A stretch of DNA of 64,000 nucleotides from Methylotenera sp. G11 (lineage in GTDB: Bacteria; Pseudomonadota; Gammaproteobacteria; Burkholderiales; Methylophilaceae): positions 2,046,001-2,110,000 of the forward strand of contig NZ_JUHH01000001.1 in assembly GCF_000799735.1 (NCBI RefSeq). The letters are read 5' to 3'. Below, in pieces: positions 55,533 through 64,000 of this stretch. The stretch's first letter is position 1; each line of letters begins with the position of its first letter. Made by a program: the position numbers and the translations under genes. Under the pieces are notes generated by a model. It did not search any database. It worked only from the letters and a program-made list of their open reading frames with translations, and was not told the origin of the DNA.

Positions 55533-58500
55533 TCAGGGGTGAAATCTTTTAGCCAGGCTTACCCTTTTGGCTTCCCATTTTTCCAGGCCGTGCATCACCA
55601 GGGAGTAAGCGGCCGGCACCACGACCAGTGTCAGCAAGGTGGATGAAACCATACCGCCGATGATGGCGACCGACAGCGGCTTGTTGGTCTCGGAACCGGC
55701 ACCAAGGCCGAGGGCGGCCGGCAATAGTGCCAGGATGATCGTCAGTGAGGTCATCACCACCGGGCGCAGCCTGATCGGGCAGGCTTCCTTGAGCGCATCA
55801 TCAATACCTGTTCCCTTATCGCGCAGCTGATTGGTCAGATCCACCAGCAGGATCGAGTTCTTGGCCACCAGGCCGATCAGCAGCACCAGCCCGATCATCG
55901 AGAACATGTTGAGCGTATCGCCGGAGATCAGCAGTGCAATGAGGCCACCTATGATCGCCAGCGGCTGCGCGAGCATGATGATGAATGGCTGTATGAACGA
56001 ATTGAACTGACTGGCCAATACCATGTAGAGCAGGATAAAGGCTAGCAAGAATACGAACTGGATATTTTTAAAGGTTTTCCCGAATTCCTCTGCCTGCCCG
56101 ACCATTTTGATATTGTATTCGGCAGGAACGATTCTGGCGGCAGTCGTTTTTACGAGGTCAACGGCGTCACCCAGCGGCATGCCCGGATTGGCATAAAAAT
56201 TTGCCGCATACTGCAGGTCGTAACGCCCGATAACGGCAGCGCCAAGCTCAGGTACGAAGCTGGCTACCGCATCCAGGCGCACCAGTTGGCCATTGCTGCT
56301 GCGCAGGAATATCTTGCGCAGGTCTTCGGTATTTTTCAAGTCCGACTCATGCGCTTTCAGGCGAATGTCATAACGCTGGCCGTCGCCGTTCTCATCATTG
56401 TATTTGGCTACGTTGATGCCGCCCGCATAAAGGCTGACTGCGGTCGTAATGTCGGTAGCGTTCAAGCCTAGGGTTGCTGCACGCTCCCGGTCTATTTTCA
56501 TGTTGAGCTGCGGCAGGTCCAGCTGTACATCCAGATCGACTTTACCCATGTTCGGGTTGCTGCTGAGTGAGTCCTGCAGCAGTTTTGAAATTCGGCCGAT
56601 TTCCTGCAGGTTGCTGCCGGTCAGGTTGAATTGCAGTTTTTCCGAGCGCTGGCCGCGCACCACCGAAGCTCCGGTGGGGATCGCACGCACCCCGGGGATC
56701 GTGTCCAGTTCTTTTTTCAGGTCCTTGATTAAAGCCTGCTGGCTCTTGTTGCGTTGCTCTTTCGGTTTCAGGCGTACGTTGACGTTGCCTTGGTTGACTT
56801 GTCCGCGTGAGCCGGCGCCGATGGTAGAGTAAAAACTCTCCACTTCATTCTTGTGGCCGGCAATGATGGCTTCGATCATTCTCATGCGTGAATCGGTGTA
56901 CTCCAGGCTGGAGCCGAGCGGCGTCTTGACCGTAATGCTGAAACTGCTTTCATCGGATTCAGGTACAAAATCCTTTTCTACGTACTTGAATGAAAAATAA
57001 CCGCTGAACAGCACGAATGTCACGGTGATCAGCAGCACCAGGCCGCGGTGCCGCAGCGAAACGAACAGCAGCTTCTTATAGACGTTATCCAGCGATCCCA
57101 GTACGTTACCGATAAAACCGTAAATCCTGTTTTCATGATGATATACGGAAAGGTAACGTGAGCAGAGCATGGGCGTGAGCGTCAGTGAAACAAACAATGA
57201 TGCAAGTACGCCGAACGTCACGACCACCCCGAACGAGTTAAAGAACTTACCTACCATGCCATCCATGAAAATGACCGGTGCAAAGATGCATACCAGAGAG
57301 AGTGAGGCGGCGGTCACGGAGAAAGTCACTTCCCGGGCACCGTTCAGGGCGGCACTGATCGGGTTGGGGTCGATGTGTTCGCGATGGCGGTAGATGTTTT
57401 CAAGCACTACGATGGCGTCATCGACCACCACGCCTATCAGCAGCAGTAGCGCCAGCAGGGTCATGGAGTTGAAAGTGAAGCCTGAGAAATACATGACGGC
57501 AATCGCCGCCAGCAGCGAGACCGGTATTGCCGTGGCGACAATCAGCGTGGAGCGTATGGAGCGCAGGAAGATGAAAACGATTAGGGCGGCCAGCAGCGTG
57601 CCTTCTACCAGGTGTTCTTTAAGCGATGCAACGAGCTGGTTAATGAAAATCGAATCGTTGGTGGATATTTCCAGATCCATGCCCGGAGGCAGGTTGGGGC
57701 GGATGTCCTGTTCAAGGCGGCGTTCGACCTCGCGGATGATGTCAACCGTGTTGGCGTTTGCGATCTTGACCATGCCCAGGCCCACGGTAGGCTTGCCGTT
57801 GTAGCGGGCGATCTGGCGGTTGTCGGTGATGCCATCCTCTATAGTCGCGATGTCCTTGAGGCGGATGGAGACCCCCGCATTGGTTGCAACAATCAATTCA
57901 CCCAACTGCCTGACGTTATGAAACTCCATATCCAGCTTCAGCAGCTGTTCTGATTGCGCGCTTACCAGGAAGCCGCCCGGCAACTGTATGTGTTCGCGGT
58001 TGAACGCCGAAATCAGGTCATCTGCCGTGACCTTATAGGCAGCCATCTGTTCCGGTTTGATATTGACACGGATGACGCGGTCGCGGCGGCCGCCGATCGT
58101 CACTTCACCTACGCCGTTAATGGTCTCGAATTTTTTCTTCAGCACATTGTTCGCATATAGGTTCAGTTGCTGCAATGTACGGTCGCCGCTCAGCGCCAGC
58201 CAGATGACCGCCGAGGCATTGGTGTCAACTTTCTGTATGACAGGCGGGTCGGTATCGTTCGGCAGCCGGCGCAATACCTGGCTGACCTTGGCCTGCACCT
58301 CGTTATAGGCTACGTCAATGTCTTTATCCAGCGAAAACGTAATGGTGATGGTGGAAACACCGGGTGATGAGGATGATTGAATGTGTTCGATCCCCGGCGT
58401 GGTGTTGATGGCAGATTCGATGATACTGGTAATGCTGGTGTCCACCACATCCGGATTGGCGCCGCGCAGCGTGGTATTCACTACGATGATGGGAAAATCA

Positions 58501-58619
58501 ATCGCAGGGATGCGGTCAATGCCGATGCGCTGGTATGAAATGATGCCGAACAGTACGATGACGCCTGACAGCATCCAGGCAAGAACATGGCGTTTGATCG
58601 AGAGTTCGGGTAGTGTCAT
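55533..58619 (-). CDS. RND efflux permease, HAE-1 type
   Basis: 1028 residues. Twelve-helix layout with two large periplasmic loops. TM4 carries the proton-relay aspartates in LIGVVVDDAIVVLENIYRHR; the later segment GLVAKNSILLVDLTNQLRDKG contains the TM10 lysine. The pump exports drugs or other small hydrophobic compounds. The adaptor gene lies 77 bases upstream. No outer-membrane channel (TolC/OprM type) gene is adjacent, so it probably borrows one. Confidence 0.94.
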   Translation of the reverse strand: MTLPELSIKRHVLAWMLSGVIVLFGIISYQRIGIDRIPAIDFPIIVVNTTLRGANPDVVDTSITSIIESAINTTPGIEHIQSSSSPGVSTITITFSLDKDIDVAYNEVQAKVSQVLRRLPNDTDPPVIQKVDTNASAVIWLALSGDRTLQQLNLYANNVLKKKFETINGVGEVTIGGRRDRVIRVNIKPEQMAAYKVTADDLISAFNREHIQLPGGFLVSAQSEQLLKLDMEFHNVRQLGELIVATNAGVSIRLKDIATIEDGITDNRQIARYNGKPTVGLGMVKIANANTVDIIREVERRLEQDIRPNLPPGMDLEISTNDSIFINQLVASLKEHLVEGTLLAALIVFIFLRSIRSTLIVATAIPVSLLAAIAVMYFSGFTFNSMTLLALLLLIGVVVDDAIVVLENIYRHREHIDPNPISAALNGAREVTFSVTAASLSLVCIFAPVIFMDGMVGKFFNSFGVVVTFGVLASLFVSLTLTPMLCSRYLSVYHHENRIYGFIGNVLGSLDNVYKKLLFVSLRHRGLVLLITVTFVLFSGYFSFKYVEKDFVPESDESSFSITVKTPLGSSLEYTDSRMRMIEAIIAGHKNEVESFYSTIGAGSRGQVNQGNVNVRLKPKEQRNKSQQALIKDLKKELDTIPGVRAIPTGASVVRGQRSEKLQFNLTGSNLQEIGRISKLLQDSLSSNPNMGKVDLDVQLDLPQLNMKIDRERAATLGLNATDITTAVSLYAGGINVAKYNDENGDGQRYDIRLKAHESDLKNTEDLRKIFLRSSNGQLVRLDAVASFVPELGAAVIGRYDLQYAANFYANPGMPLGDAVDLVKTTAARIVPAEYNIKMVGQAEEFGKTFKNIQFVFLLAFILLYMVLASQFNSFIQPFIIMLAQPLAIIGGLIALLISGDTLNMFSMIGLVLLIGLVAKNSILLVDLTNQLRDKGTGIDDALKEACPIRLRPVVMTSLTIILALLPAALGLGAGSETNKPLSVAIIGGMVSSTLLTLVVVPAAYSLVMHGLEKWEAKRVSLAKRFHP

Positions 58620-58696
58620 GCGGCGGTCTTTGTATCAGGCAGTTTGAGAATCAGGCAATATGGTAGCAGACGATTCCTGTATTTTTAAGGCAGTAG

Positions 58697-59797
58697 TCAT
58701 CGTGCGGTGTGGTTGTCTGTCACCTGAATCAGCGCCTGGTCGGTGAGAAAACCGGCACCATCCATCACGATCGTATCGTTGGCGTGCAATCCCTCCGTAA
58801 TCTCCACCAGCCCTTTCTGGTGTTGCCCTGTCTTCACGATCGCTTGATGCGCTTTGCCGTCTTTTACCAGGTACACCACTTCCCCTGCCGGCCGCAGCAC
58901 GACACTCTGCTCCGGAACCATCAAGGCAGAAGGCTGTTCCCCGATCACGACCGTACCGGTGACGCTCGCGCCGGGCTGCCAGTCAGACTCGTCGGTGATG
59001 TCGGCAATCACGTCGATGGAGCGGTTGCTTTCTATAATCATGGCCTTCAATTCGCGGATTTCGGATTCCACCACTCTGGTGCTGGTGGGTGTGCTTAAAC
59101 GTACTTTCATGCCTGGCTTCAGCTGATTGCTGATGCGCTCAGGAAACGGGATGTGCGCACGCAGGCGTTTGTTTGAAATGATCTGCAATAGCGGATCGCC
59201 CACTTTTACGAACTCGCCGGTGTCAACGATCTTCTTTTCGACGACACCGTCCGTCGGTGCATAAATCTTCGTTTTACTGCTGCTGTGGTTGATGGTGTCA
59301 ACACGGGCGCGCGCTCCCGCCAGCTGTTCTTTAAGCACGTTCTGCTGCGCGAGGTCGGTATCGACCGCATTCTGTGAAATGAAGTTCTTATTGACCAGCG
59401 CCTGGCTGCGCGTCACGATCTTGGTCTGGTTCTGCAGCAAGGCCTCGATACGTGCGACCTCCGCCAGGGCTTCATTGCGCTGCAAGGCATAGTCTGTGGC
59501 ATCCAGGGTTGCAACCAGCTCGCCTTTCTTTACCCGCTGTCCCGGGCTGACATGCACTTTGATCACGCGCGCTGCAACCTCTGCAGCAATAGTAGGGTCG
59601 ATCAGCCCCTCAATCGAACCTACAGCAGATTCCGTGATTTCTATGGCGGTGTCTTTTACCTGCGTTACCGTGACCAGCGTAGGTTTCGGGCCTTTCTTTG
59701 CGCCGGCATTGGCATCACCGGCTTTATCTTTGCTGCCGCAGCCGGCAATCAGGGCCATTATCAGGGCCAGTAGAATCAATGGTGTTTTTGTTTGCAT
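58697..59797 (-). CDS. RND pump periplasmic adaptor (membrane fusion lipoprotein)
   Basis: 366 residues. Lipoprotein signal ending LIAGC; lipoyl/barrel-sandwich domain (AEVAARVIKVHVSPGQRVKKG), coiled-coil hairpin (about 100-150), then beta-barrel and membrane-proximal domains. It connects the permease at 55533-58619 with an outer-membrane channel. Confidence 0.93.
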   Translation of the reverse strand: MQTKTPLILLALIMALIAGCGSKDKAGDANAGAKKGPKPTLVTVTQVKDTAIEITESAVGSIEGLIDPTIAAEVAARVIKVHVSPGQRVKKGELVATLDATDYALQRNEALAEVARIEALLQNQTKIVTRSQALVNKNFISQNAVDTDLAQQNVLKEQLAGARARVDTINHSSSKTKIYAPTDGVVEKKIVDTGEFVKVGDPLLQIISNKRLRAHIPFPERISNQLKPGMKVRLSTPTSTRVVESEIRELKAMIIESNRSIDVIADITDESDWQPGASVTGTVVIGEQPSALMVPEQSVVLRPAGEVVYLVKDGKAHQAIVKTGQHQKGLVEITEGLHANDTIVMDGAGFLTDQALIQVTDNHTAR

Positions 59798-59852
59798 AAA
59801 TAATTCGGCTAACTATCTGGTTCGTATTATTAAAACTGCCGGCGAGCAGCGC

Positions 59853-60416
59853 TTACCGGGTCACTTGCTGCCAGTCAAAATATGGGCCTGGGTCCGTTTT
59901 GCGGCCAGGCGCAATATCAGAATGCCCTACTATAGACTGAATCGGGTAGGCATTCCTGATTCCGGCAATTAAATTGTTCAGGGTTTGGTATTGCATAGGC
60001 TCAAAGGCTTCAAAATCGCTGCCTTCAAGCTCAATTCCGACAGAGAAATCATTACAACGTTCACGCCCCTGCCAGTTTGATATGCCAGCATGCCAGGCAC
60101 GGTTCAGGCATGATACAAACTGGATGACTGTTCCATCGCGCCGGATCAGGAAATGCGCAGATACCTTGAAGGTATGGATCTGGGCGTAGTAGGGATGTGC
60201 GTCAGGATCGAGCCGGTTGGTAAACAGCTCAACAATGCCATTGCCGCCATACTGGCCGGGAGGCAGGCTGATGTTGTGGATCACGATTAAACTGATGCCG
60301 GCTGCAGGGGCTGTGTCCGCGCAGCCTGTATGCGGGGCGCGTTCGTCAAAATTGGGAGATGCGATAAACTGCGCATTCTCTGCAAATCCTGACGGGTTGA
60401 TAGGGTAAGTTGTCAT
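59853..60416 (-). CDS. ampD: 1,6-anhydro-N-acetylmuramyl-L-alanine amidase
   Basis: 187 residues. Zn2+ amidase of the cytoplasm that cleaves the stem peptide from anhydroMurNAc taken up by AmpG. Zn ligand regions are LIVIHNISLPPGQYGG, RAWHAG and VGHSDIAPGRKTDPGPYFDW. It completes the recycling route suggested by the ampG-like gene at 27383-28648. It lies 55 bases upstream of the adaptor gene on the same strand. Confidence 0.95.
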   Translation of the reverse strand: MTTYPINPSGFAENAQFIASPNFDERAPHTGCADTAPAAGISLIVIHNISLPPGQYGGNGIVELFTNRLDPDAHPYYAQIHTFKVSAHFLIRRDGTVIQFVSCLNRAWHAGISNWQGRERCNDFSVGIELEGSDFEAFEPMQYQTLNNLIAGIRNAYPIQSIVGHSDIAPGRKTDPGPYFDWQQVTR

Positions 60417-60552
60417 AAAGACTGTAATTTACAGGCTTTTATCATGATCACGCAAGATTCTGTTTCAACGCAGGACTTGATGCGCTGCTGATTAATTGAT
60501 GCGGCAGGCTGGATGAGGTCTGATTTTATATGGATTTCAGTTTAAAATGCGC

Positions 60553-60568
60553 ACATATTTGAATATGT
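60553..60568. promoter_or_regulatory. Short inverted repeat upstream of the antiporter gene
   Basis: ACATATT (60553-60559) and AATATGT (60562-60568) are perfect arms with a TG centre, 34 bases before the ATG. It could be an operator overlapping the promoter or a leader hairpin; no partner regulator is evident. Confidence 0.35.
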
Positions 60569-60602
60569 ATCTAACCTCAGTCATTAAGCAAGGAAAACCC
60601 CG

Positions 60603-61604
60603 ATGATGTTCTTAGAATTAGCAGTCATGCTGGTTGTGATCCTGATCGCAGCAGAAGTCTTTACCAACGCGCTTGAGCACCTGGGCGAGAAATTGAAAAT
60701 CTCGGAAGGTGTGACCGGATCTTTATTCGCCGCGGTAGGCACCGCGCTGCCGGAAACGTCCGTACCGCTACTCGCATTGCTGGCAGGTACGCAAAATGCG
60801 GCCACTAACGAAGAGATTGGCGTAGGTGCCATTCTGGGTGCGCCTTTGATGCTTGCAACACTTTCAATCTCGCTGATGGCGGTTTCCGTATGGAAGCGCC
60901 GCGGCACGCAGGGACATTTAAGGCCGGAGCGTACAGGCCTGACGCGCGACCTTAATTTTTTCATTATCGCATTCAGCTTTGCCGCCATTGCGATGTTCGT
61001 GCCGCATAAGCTGATTGCCGTACGTTATGCGCTGGGTTTCTGCATGGTGATGATTTATTTCGTTTATGTGATGATGACGATCAATGCGTCAAAAGCCCTG
61101 GTGGAAGAAGGGCACGCCACCGAAGCCGGCGGCGATATGTTTTTATGCAAGGCCGGTTTGCCGAATAACATGCCGGTGATCGTGATTCAGCTTCTACTGG
61201 GTCTCGGCCTGCTGGTGGCGGGTGCTAAAGGTTTCATCAATGGCGTTGAGGAGGCATCACACCTATTGGGTATTTCTGCTCTGCTGCTGTCTTTGCTGAT
61301 TATCCCGATCGCGACTGAATTGCCCGAGAAAGTGAACAGTATTTTATGGGTACGCAAGGGCAAGGATACCCTGGCTTTCGGCAATATTACGGGTGCCATG
61401 GTATTTCAGGGTACGCTGCTGCCGGCGATCGGTATCATGCTCACGCCATGGGAGCCGCGCCAGGAAGTGCTGCTTGGTATCGTCATGACACTGATCGCTG
61501 CAATCTGGCTCAGGTATCTTACGGCTAAAGGCGGTATCAGGGTCTGGCACTTGCTGGTAAATGGTGCGCTGTATGTTACATATCTGTTGCTGGTGTTAAG
61601 CTAA
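60603..61604 (+). CDS. Na+/Ca2+ exchanger-family (CaCA) membrane antiporter
   Basis: 333 residues, about ten helices in two inverted halves. The alpha repeats appear as GSLFAAVGTALPETSVPLLA (first) and LLSLLIIPIATELPEKVNSI (second), each with the ion-binding acidic residue. A long Ala-Ile-rich set of helices separates them. The exported ion (Ca2+, K+ or other) cannot be told. ATG at 60603 or 60606. Confidence 0.88.
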   Translation: MMFLELAVMLVVILIAAEVFTNALEHLGEKLKISEGVTGSLFAAVGTALPETSVPLLALLAGTQNAATNEEIGVGAILGAPLMLATLSISLMAVSVWKRRGTQGHLRPERTGLTRDLNFFIIAFSFAAIAMFVPHKLIAVRYALGFCMVMIYFVYVMMTINASKALVEEGHATEAGGDMFLCKAGLPNNMPVIVIQLLLGLGLLVAGAKGFINGVEEASHLLGISALLLSLLIIPIATELPEKVNSILWVRKGKDTLAFGNITGAMVFQGTLLPAIGIMLTPWEPRQEVLLGIVMTLIAAIWLRYLTAKGGIRVWHLLVNGALYVTYLLLVLS

Positions 61605-61619
61605 ACAAATGTTTGAATG

Positions 61620-61645
61620 TTAAGGGCGCTTTGAAGCGCCCTTAA
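61620..61645. terminator. Bidirectional terminator between antiporter and pilR
   Basis: TTAAGGGCGCTT (61620-61631) pairs with 61634-61645, leaving a tiny TG centre that would open to a TTTGAA-type loop. TTTATTTC follows on the + strand. It can stop both convergent genes. Confidence 0.85.
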
Positions 61646-61656
61646 TTTATTTCTAA

Positions 61657-63039
61657 TTACTCACTATCATGTTCCAGGTCGGCATCCGTTTCTTTTGACA
61701 GCCCCAGTTTCGCAAGCCGGTAACGCAGGGTGCGGAAAGTCACGCCCAGCAGTTTGGCGGCAGCGGTCTTATTCTGGTTGGTTTTGTTAAGTGCCTGGAT
61801 AATGGCTTTTTTCTCTACATTTTCAAGGTAGTCAGTCAGCGTCAGTTCATCGGCTAACTCGTCGAATTCACCGCTCATGAACCTGGAAGCCGCGTCATCT
61901 TCAATCATCAGGTCCCGGATCGTGATCACTTTGCCATCGCAAAGCGCCAGCGCGCGTTCCAGCATGTTCTCCAGTTCACGCACATTGCCGGGGAACGGCA
62001 GCTTCGAGATGTATGCCAGCGCGTTTTCATCAAATCTCGGTACGGCCGTCTGCTGGTGTAGGCAGAGTTTATTCAGCATGAGGTCGGCGATCAACGGAAT
62101 GTCGGCAGGCCGGTCGCGCAGCGACGGCATTTTGAGCTGGATCACATTGAGGCGGTAATAAAGGTCTTTACGGAACTGGCCGCTATCCATCATCTCGGCA
62201 AGATTCTTATGGGTTGCGCTGATAATGCGCACATCGACGCTTTCCTCGGTCGTGCTGCCGACCATGCGCACTTTCTTTTCCTGTATCGCACGCAGTAGTT
62301 TGACCTGCATCAGCAATGGCAGGTCTGCGACCTCGTCCAGGAATAAAGTGCCGCCATTCGCAGCCTGGAACATGCCGTCCTTATCCTGGACGGCACCGGT
62401 GAACGCGCCCTTCTTGTAGCCGAAGAACTCGCTCTCCATCAGGTTTTCCGGAATGGCGCCGCAGTTCACTGCAATGAACGCATCGTCCGCCCGCGAGCTG
62501 TTTTTATGGATCAATTTTGCGGCCAGCTCTTTGCCGCTTCCTGACTCGCCGCTGATGTAAACCGGCGCCTGGCTGCGGGCAAGTTTCTCTATCATCATGC
62601 GTACGTGCCTGATCTGCTCGGATTCGCCGATCATTTCAAGCGTGTTGGGGTGGGACTTATCTGTCTGGGCGGTAAGCTTGAGCGCGGATTCCACTACCGG
62701 GCGCAACTGCTTAAGTGAGATTGGTTTTGATAAATAATCGAAAGCGCCGGATTTGAGCGCGCATACCGCATTCTCGGCGCTGCCGTGAGCGGTAATGACT
62801 GCAACCGGCAAGCCGGCATGGAATGTATTGATGTAATCCAGCAGGTCCAGTCCCGTTCCATCCGGCATCTGCATGTCGGTAATGCATAGTCCGTAAGGAC
62901 GTTCGGCGAGCAACGTCCTGGCTTCTTCCACACAGCCGGCGCTGTAGGTCTCAATCCCCATGCGTTCCAGTGTCATGACAAGCAGTTCACGGATATCGGT
63001 TTCATCATCGACGATGAGGCAGGTTGGTTTCTTGGTCAT
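61657..63039 (-). CDS. pilR: PilR-type sigma-54-dependent response regulator
   Basis: 460 residues. Receiver domain with phosphorylation site D55 (LCITDMQMPDG), AAA+ domain with Walker A GESGSGKE (164-171) and the sigma-54 contact loop GAFTGA (211-216), and a C-terminal Fis-type helix-turn-helix (KTAAAKLLGVTFRTLRYRL). PilR activates pilin transcription in response to PilS. It lies 15 bases after pilS, and the pilus genes at the other end of the window are consistent with a pilus role. Confidence 0.92.
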   Translation of the reverse strand: MTKKPTCLIVDDETDIRELLVMTLERMGIETYSAGCVEEARTLLAERPYGLCITDMQMPDGTGLDLLDYINTFHAGLPVAVITAHGSAENAVCALKSGAFDYLSKPISLKQLRPVVESALKLTAQTDKSHPNTLEMIGESEQIRHVRMMIEKLARSQAPVYISGESGSGKELAAKLIHKNSSRADDAFIAVNCGAIPENLMESEFFGYKKGAFTGAVQDKDGMFQAANGGTLFLDEVADLPLLMQVKLLRAIQEKKVRMVGSTTEESVDVRIISATHKNLAEMMDSGQFRKDLYYRLNVIQLKMPSLRDRPADIPLIADLMLNKLCLHQQTAVPRFDENALAYISKLPFPGNVRELENMLERALALCDGKVITIRDLMIEDDAASRFMSGEFDELADELTLTDYLENVEKKAIIQALNKTNQNKTAAAKLLGVTFRTLRYRLAKLGLSKETDADLEHDSE

Positions 63040-63054
63040 GCTTGCATATGGCCT

Positions 63055-64000
63055 TTAATTGGTATTTCTTAATTCGAGTATGAATGCACTGCCGCGATCC
63101 AGCGGGTGGAAGTACAACTGCGCATTATTCGCCTCAGCCAGTTCTCGCGAAATGTATAAGCCCAGGCCATTACCTGTCGTTTTTGTCGTGTAAAACGGCT
63201 CAAACAGCTTGTTACGTTCATGTTCGGCAATGCCTGGGCCGTCATCAATGATTTCCAGGTGCAGACCTGTCATGTTGCCGCTAAGGGCGGATTGCAGCGC
63301 GCGCGTACAATTCAGATGCAGGCTGCCGATCTCCTTGCGGCCGTGTTCCCATGCATTCTTACATAAATTCCATAGAATCTGCGCTAAGTGCCGGCGGTCA
63401 AAGGTGATGGTGTATTGGGCCGGGCAGAGCTCAAGCGTGAAGTGGCTGGCCGGAATTTTCTCAATGGCACAGAACTGGGTATGGAAATCTGCAATGAACT
63501 GGTTGAGCGTGATCTTCTCCTGCTGGATGCGGTCACGGCGGTTGAGTTCCAGCACGTCTTTGATGATCTGGTTGATACGCTGGGTATTGTCTTCAATAAT
63601 CTCCAGGATGCGCGTATTGGTTTCGGAGAGGTTTTCCTCTTCCTGCAATAGCTGGTTTGCATGGCTGATCGCACTTAAAGGGTTGCGGATTTCGTGTGCA
63701 ATGCTGGCAGTGAGCCTGCCGAGGGCGGCTAATTTTGTTTGTTGCGCAGCAGATTGGATCTTGCTCCAGTCCTGAATGAAAATAACGGCGCCGAGTTTGC
63801 GGTTCTCGTGGTTGATGGGCTCAATGCGGAGGTTCAGCTCGCGGTTATTGACAGGGATGATCAGATTCTTATGTTCATCGTTTCCGTCAGCCCAGTACAG
63901 CAGCAGATTGGCAATTGCAGGGGCATGCTCCATCAGCGCAAGATCATTGCCGGTACTGCTGCCCAGCGATAGCAGCAGCCTGGCCTGCGCGTTATGGTGG
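63055..64000 (-). CDS. pilS: PilS-type sensor histidine kinase (5' end cut off)
   Basis: The frame is open to the last base; the start and probably the membrane helices lie outside the window. Visible from the edge are a PAS-like region (VIPVNNRELNLRIEPINHENR), the H-box LGRLTASIAHEIRNPLSAIS with the phospho-His, an N-box NLCKNAWEHGRKE, and G-boxes DDGPGIAEHERNKLFEPF and GNGLGLYISRELAEAN. The LTASIAHEIRNPL phrasing and pairing with pilR fit PilS, which senses pilin levels in the inner membrane. An internal ATG at 63933 is not a credible start. Confidence 0.92.
   Translation of the reverse strand, partial: HHNAQARLLLSLGSSTGNDLALMEHAPAIANLLLYWADGNDEHKNLIIPVNNRELNLRIEPINHENRKLGAVIFIQDWSKIQSAAQQTKLAALGRLTASIAHEIRNPLSAISHANQLLQEEENLSETNTRILEIIEDNTQRINQIIKDVLELNRRDRIQQEKITLNQFIADFHTQFCAIEKIPASHFTLELCPAQYTITFDRRHLAQILWNLCKNAWEHGRKEIGSLHLNCTRALQSALSGNMTGLHLEIIDDGPGIAEHERNKLFEPFYTTKTTGNGLGLYISRELAEANNAQLYFHPLDRGSAFILELRNTN

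Overview
The window reads as chromosomal DNA of a betaproteobacterium, most likely of the family Methylophilaceae (methylotrophs) or a close relative. This rests on gene order and protein style: the mreBCD-mrdAB-rlpA-dac-ybeD-lipB-lipA order, the PF08886-type glutamate-cysteine ligase beside gshB, metX overlapping metW, rpe-gph-trpE, hda-perM/purM, hemA-prfA-prmC, and type IV pilus genes of betaproteobacterial type. No methylotrophy marker gene lies in the window, so the family call is an inference. No tRNA, rRNA, insertion sequence, prophage or CRISPR array was found. Base composition looks even throughout.

Region 1-5.1 kb (+) is the end of a minor-pilin operon: pilW (cut by the window edge), pilX and pilY1, closed by a perfect 16-bp terminator stem. 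Region 5.3-10.7 kb (-) is a tight run, in transcription order gshA, gshB, apbE, a NusG-domain-II protein, a Gx-family membrane protein and a TonB-like/DUF3108 protein. It joins glutathione synthesis to a putative extracytoplasmic flavin-transfer module. Region 10.7-20.7 kb (-) is the rod-shape and envelope superoperon: mreB, mreC, mreD, mrdA (PBP2), rodA, rlpA, dac, ybeD, lipB, lipA. Its products elongate and remodel peptidoglycan and make protein-bound lipoate.

Region 20.9-24.2 kb (+) is gatCAB. Region 24.3-34.3 kb is mixed housekeeping: a DUF4124 protein, pyrE, exonuclease III, a DUF1223 protein, an AmpG-like permease, metX/metW, a gamma-class carbonic anhydrase homologue and hemA-prfA-prmC. 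Region 34.5-40.3 kb (+) is rpe, gph, a candidate Trp-codon leader peptide, trpE, and a MASE1-PAS-GGDEF-EAL protein in the place where trpG would usually be expected. Region 40.3-46.0 kb holds moaC, a BepA-like protease, an orphan soxYZ pair, ahpC and ahpF.

Region 46.3-55.5 kb holds a COG2509 flavoprotein, hda, an AI-2E-family permease, purM, a second DUF3108 protein, an RsmB-like rRNA methyltransferase with a basic tail, a dicarboxylate symporter and a GNAT acetyltransferase. Region 55.5-64 kb holds an RND efflux pair, ampD, a Na+/Ca2+-type antiporter and the PilR/PilS two-component pair (pilS is cut by the window end).

The window is mostly core genome. I found no convincing wholly new multi-gene system. 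The points most worth a second look are the trp leader and trpE/c-di-GMP coupling, the ApbE/NusG-II/Gx module with no visible flavin acceptor, the three-repeat cysteine-rich insert inside the PilY1 VWA domain, the orphan SoxYZ with an altered carrier tail, and several perfect palindromes and short repeats between genes.
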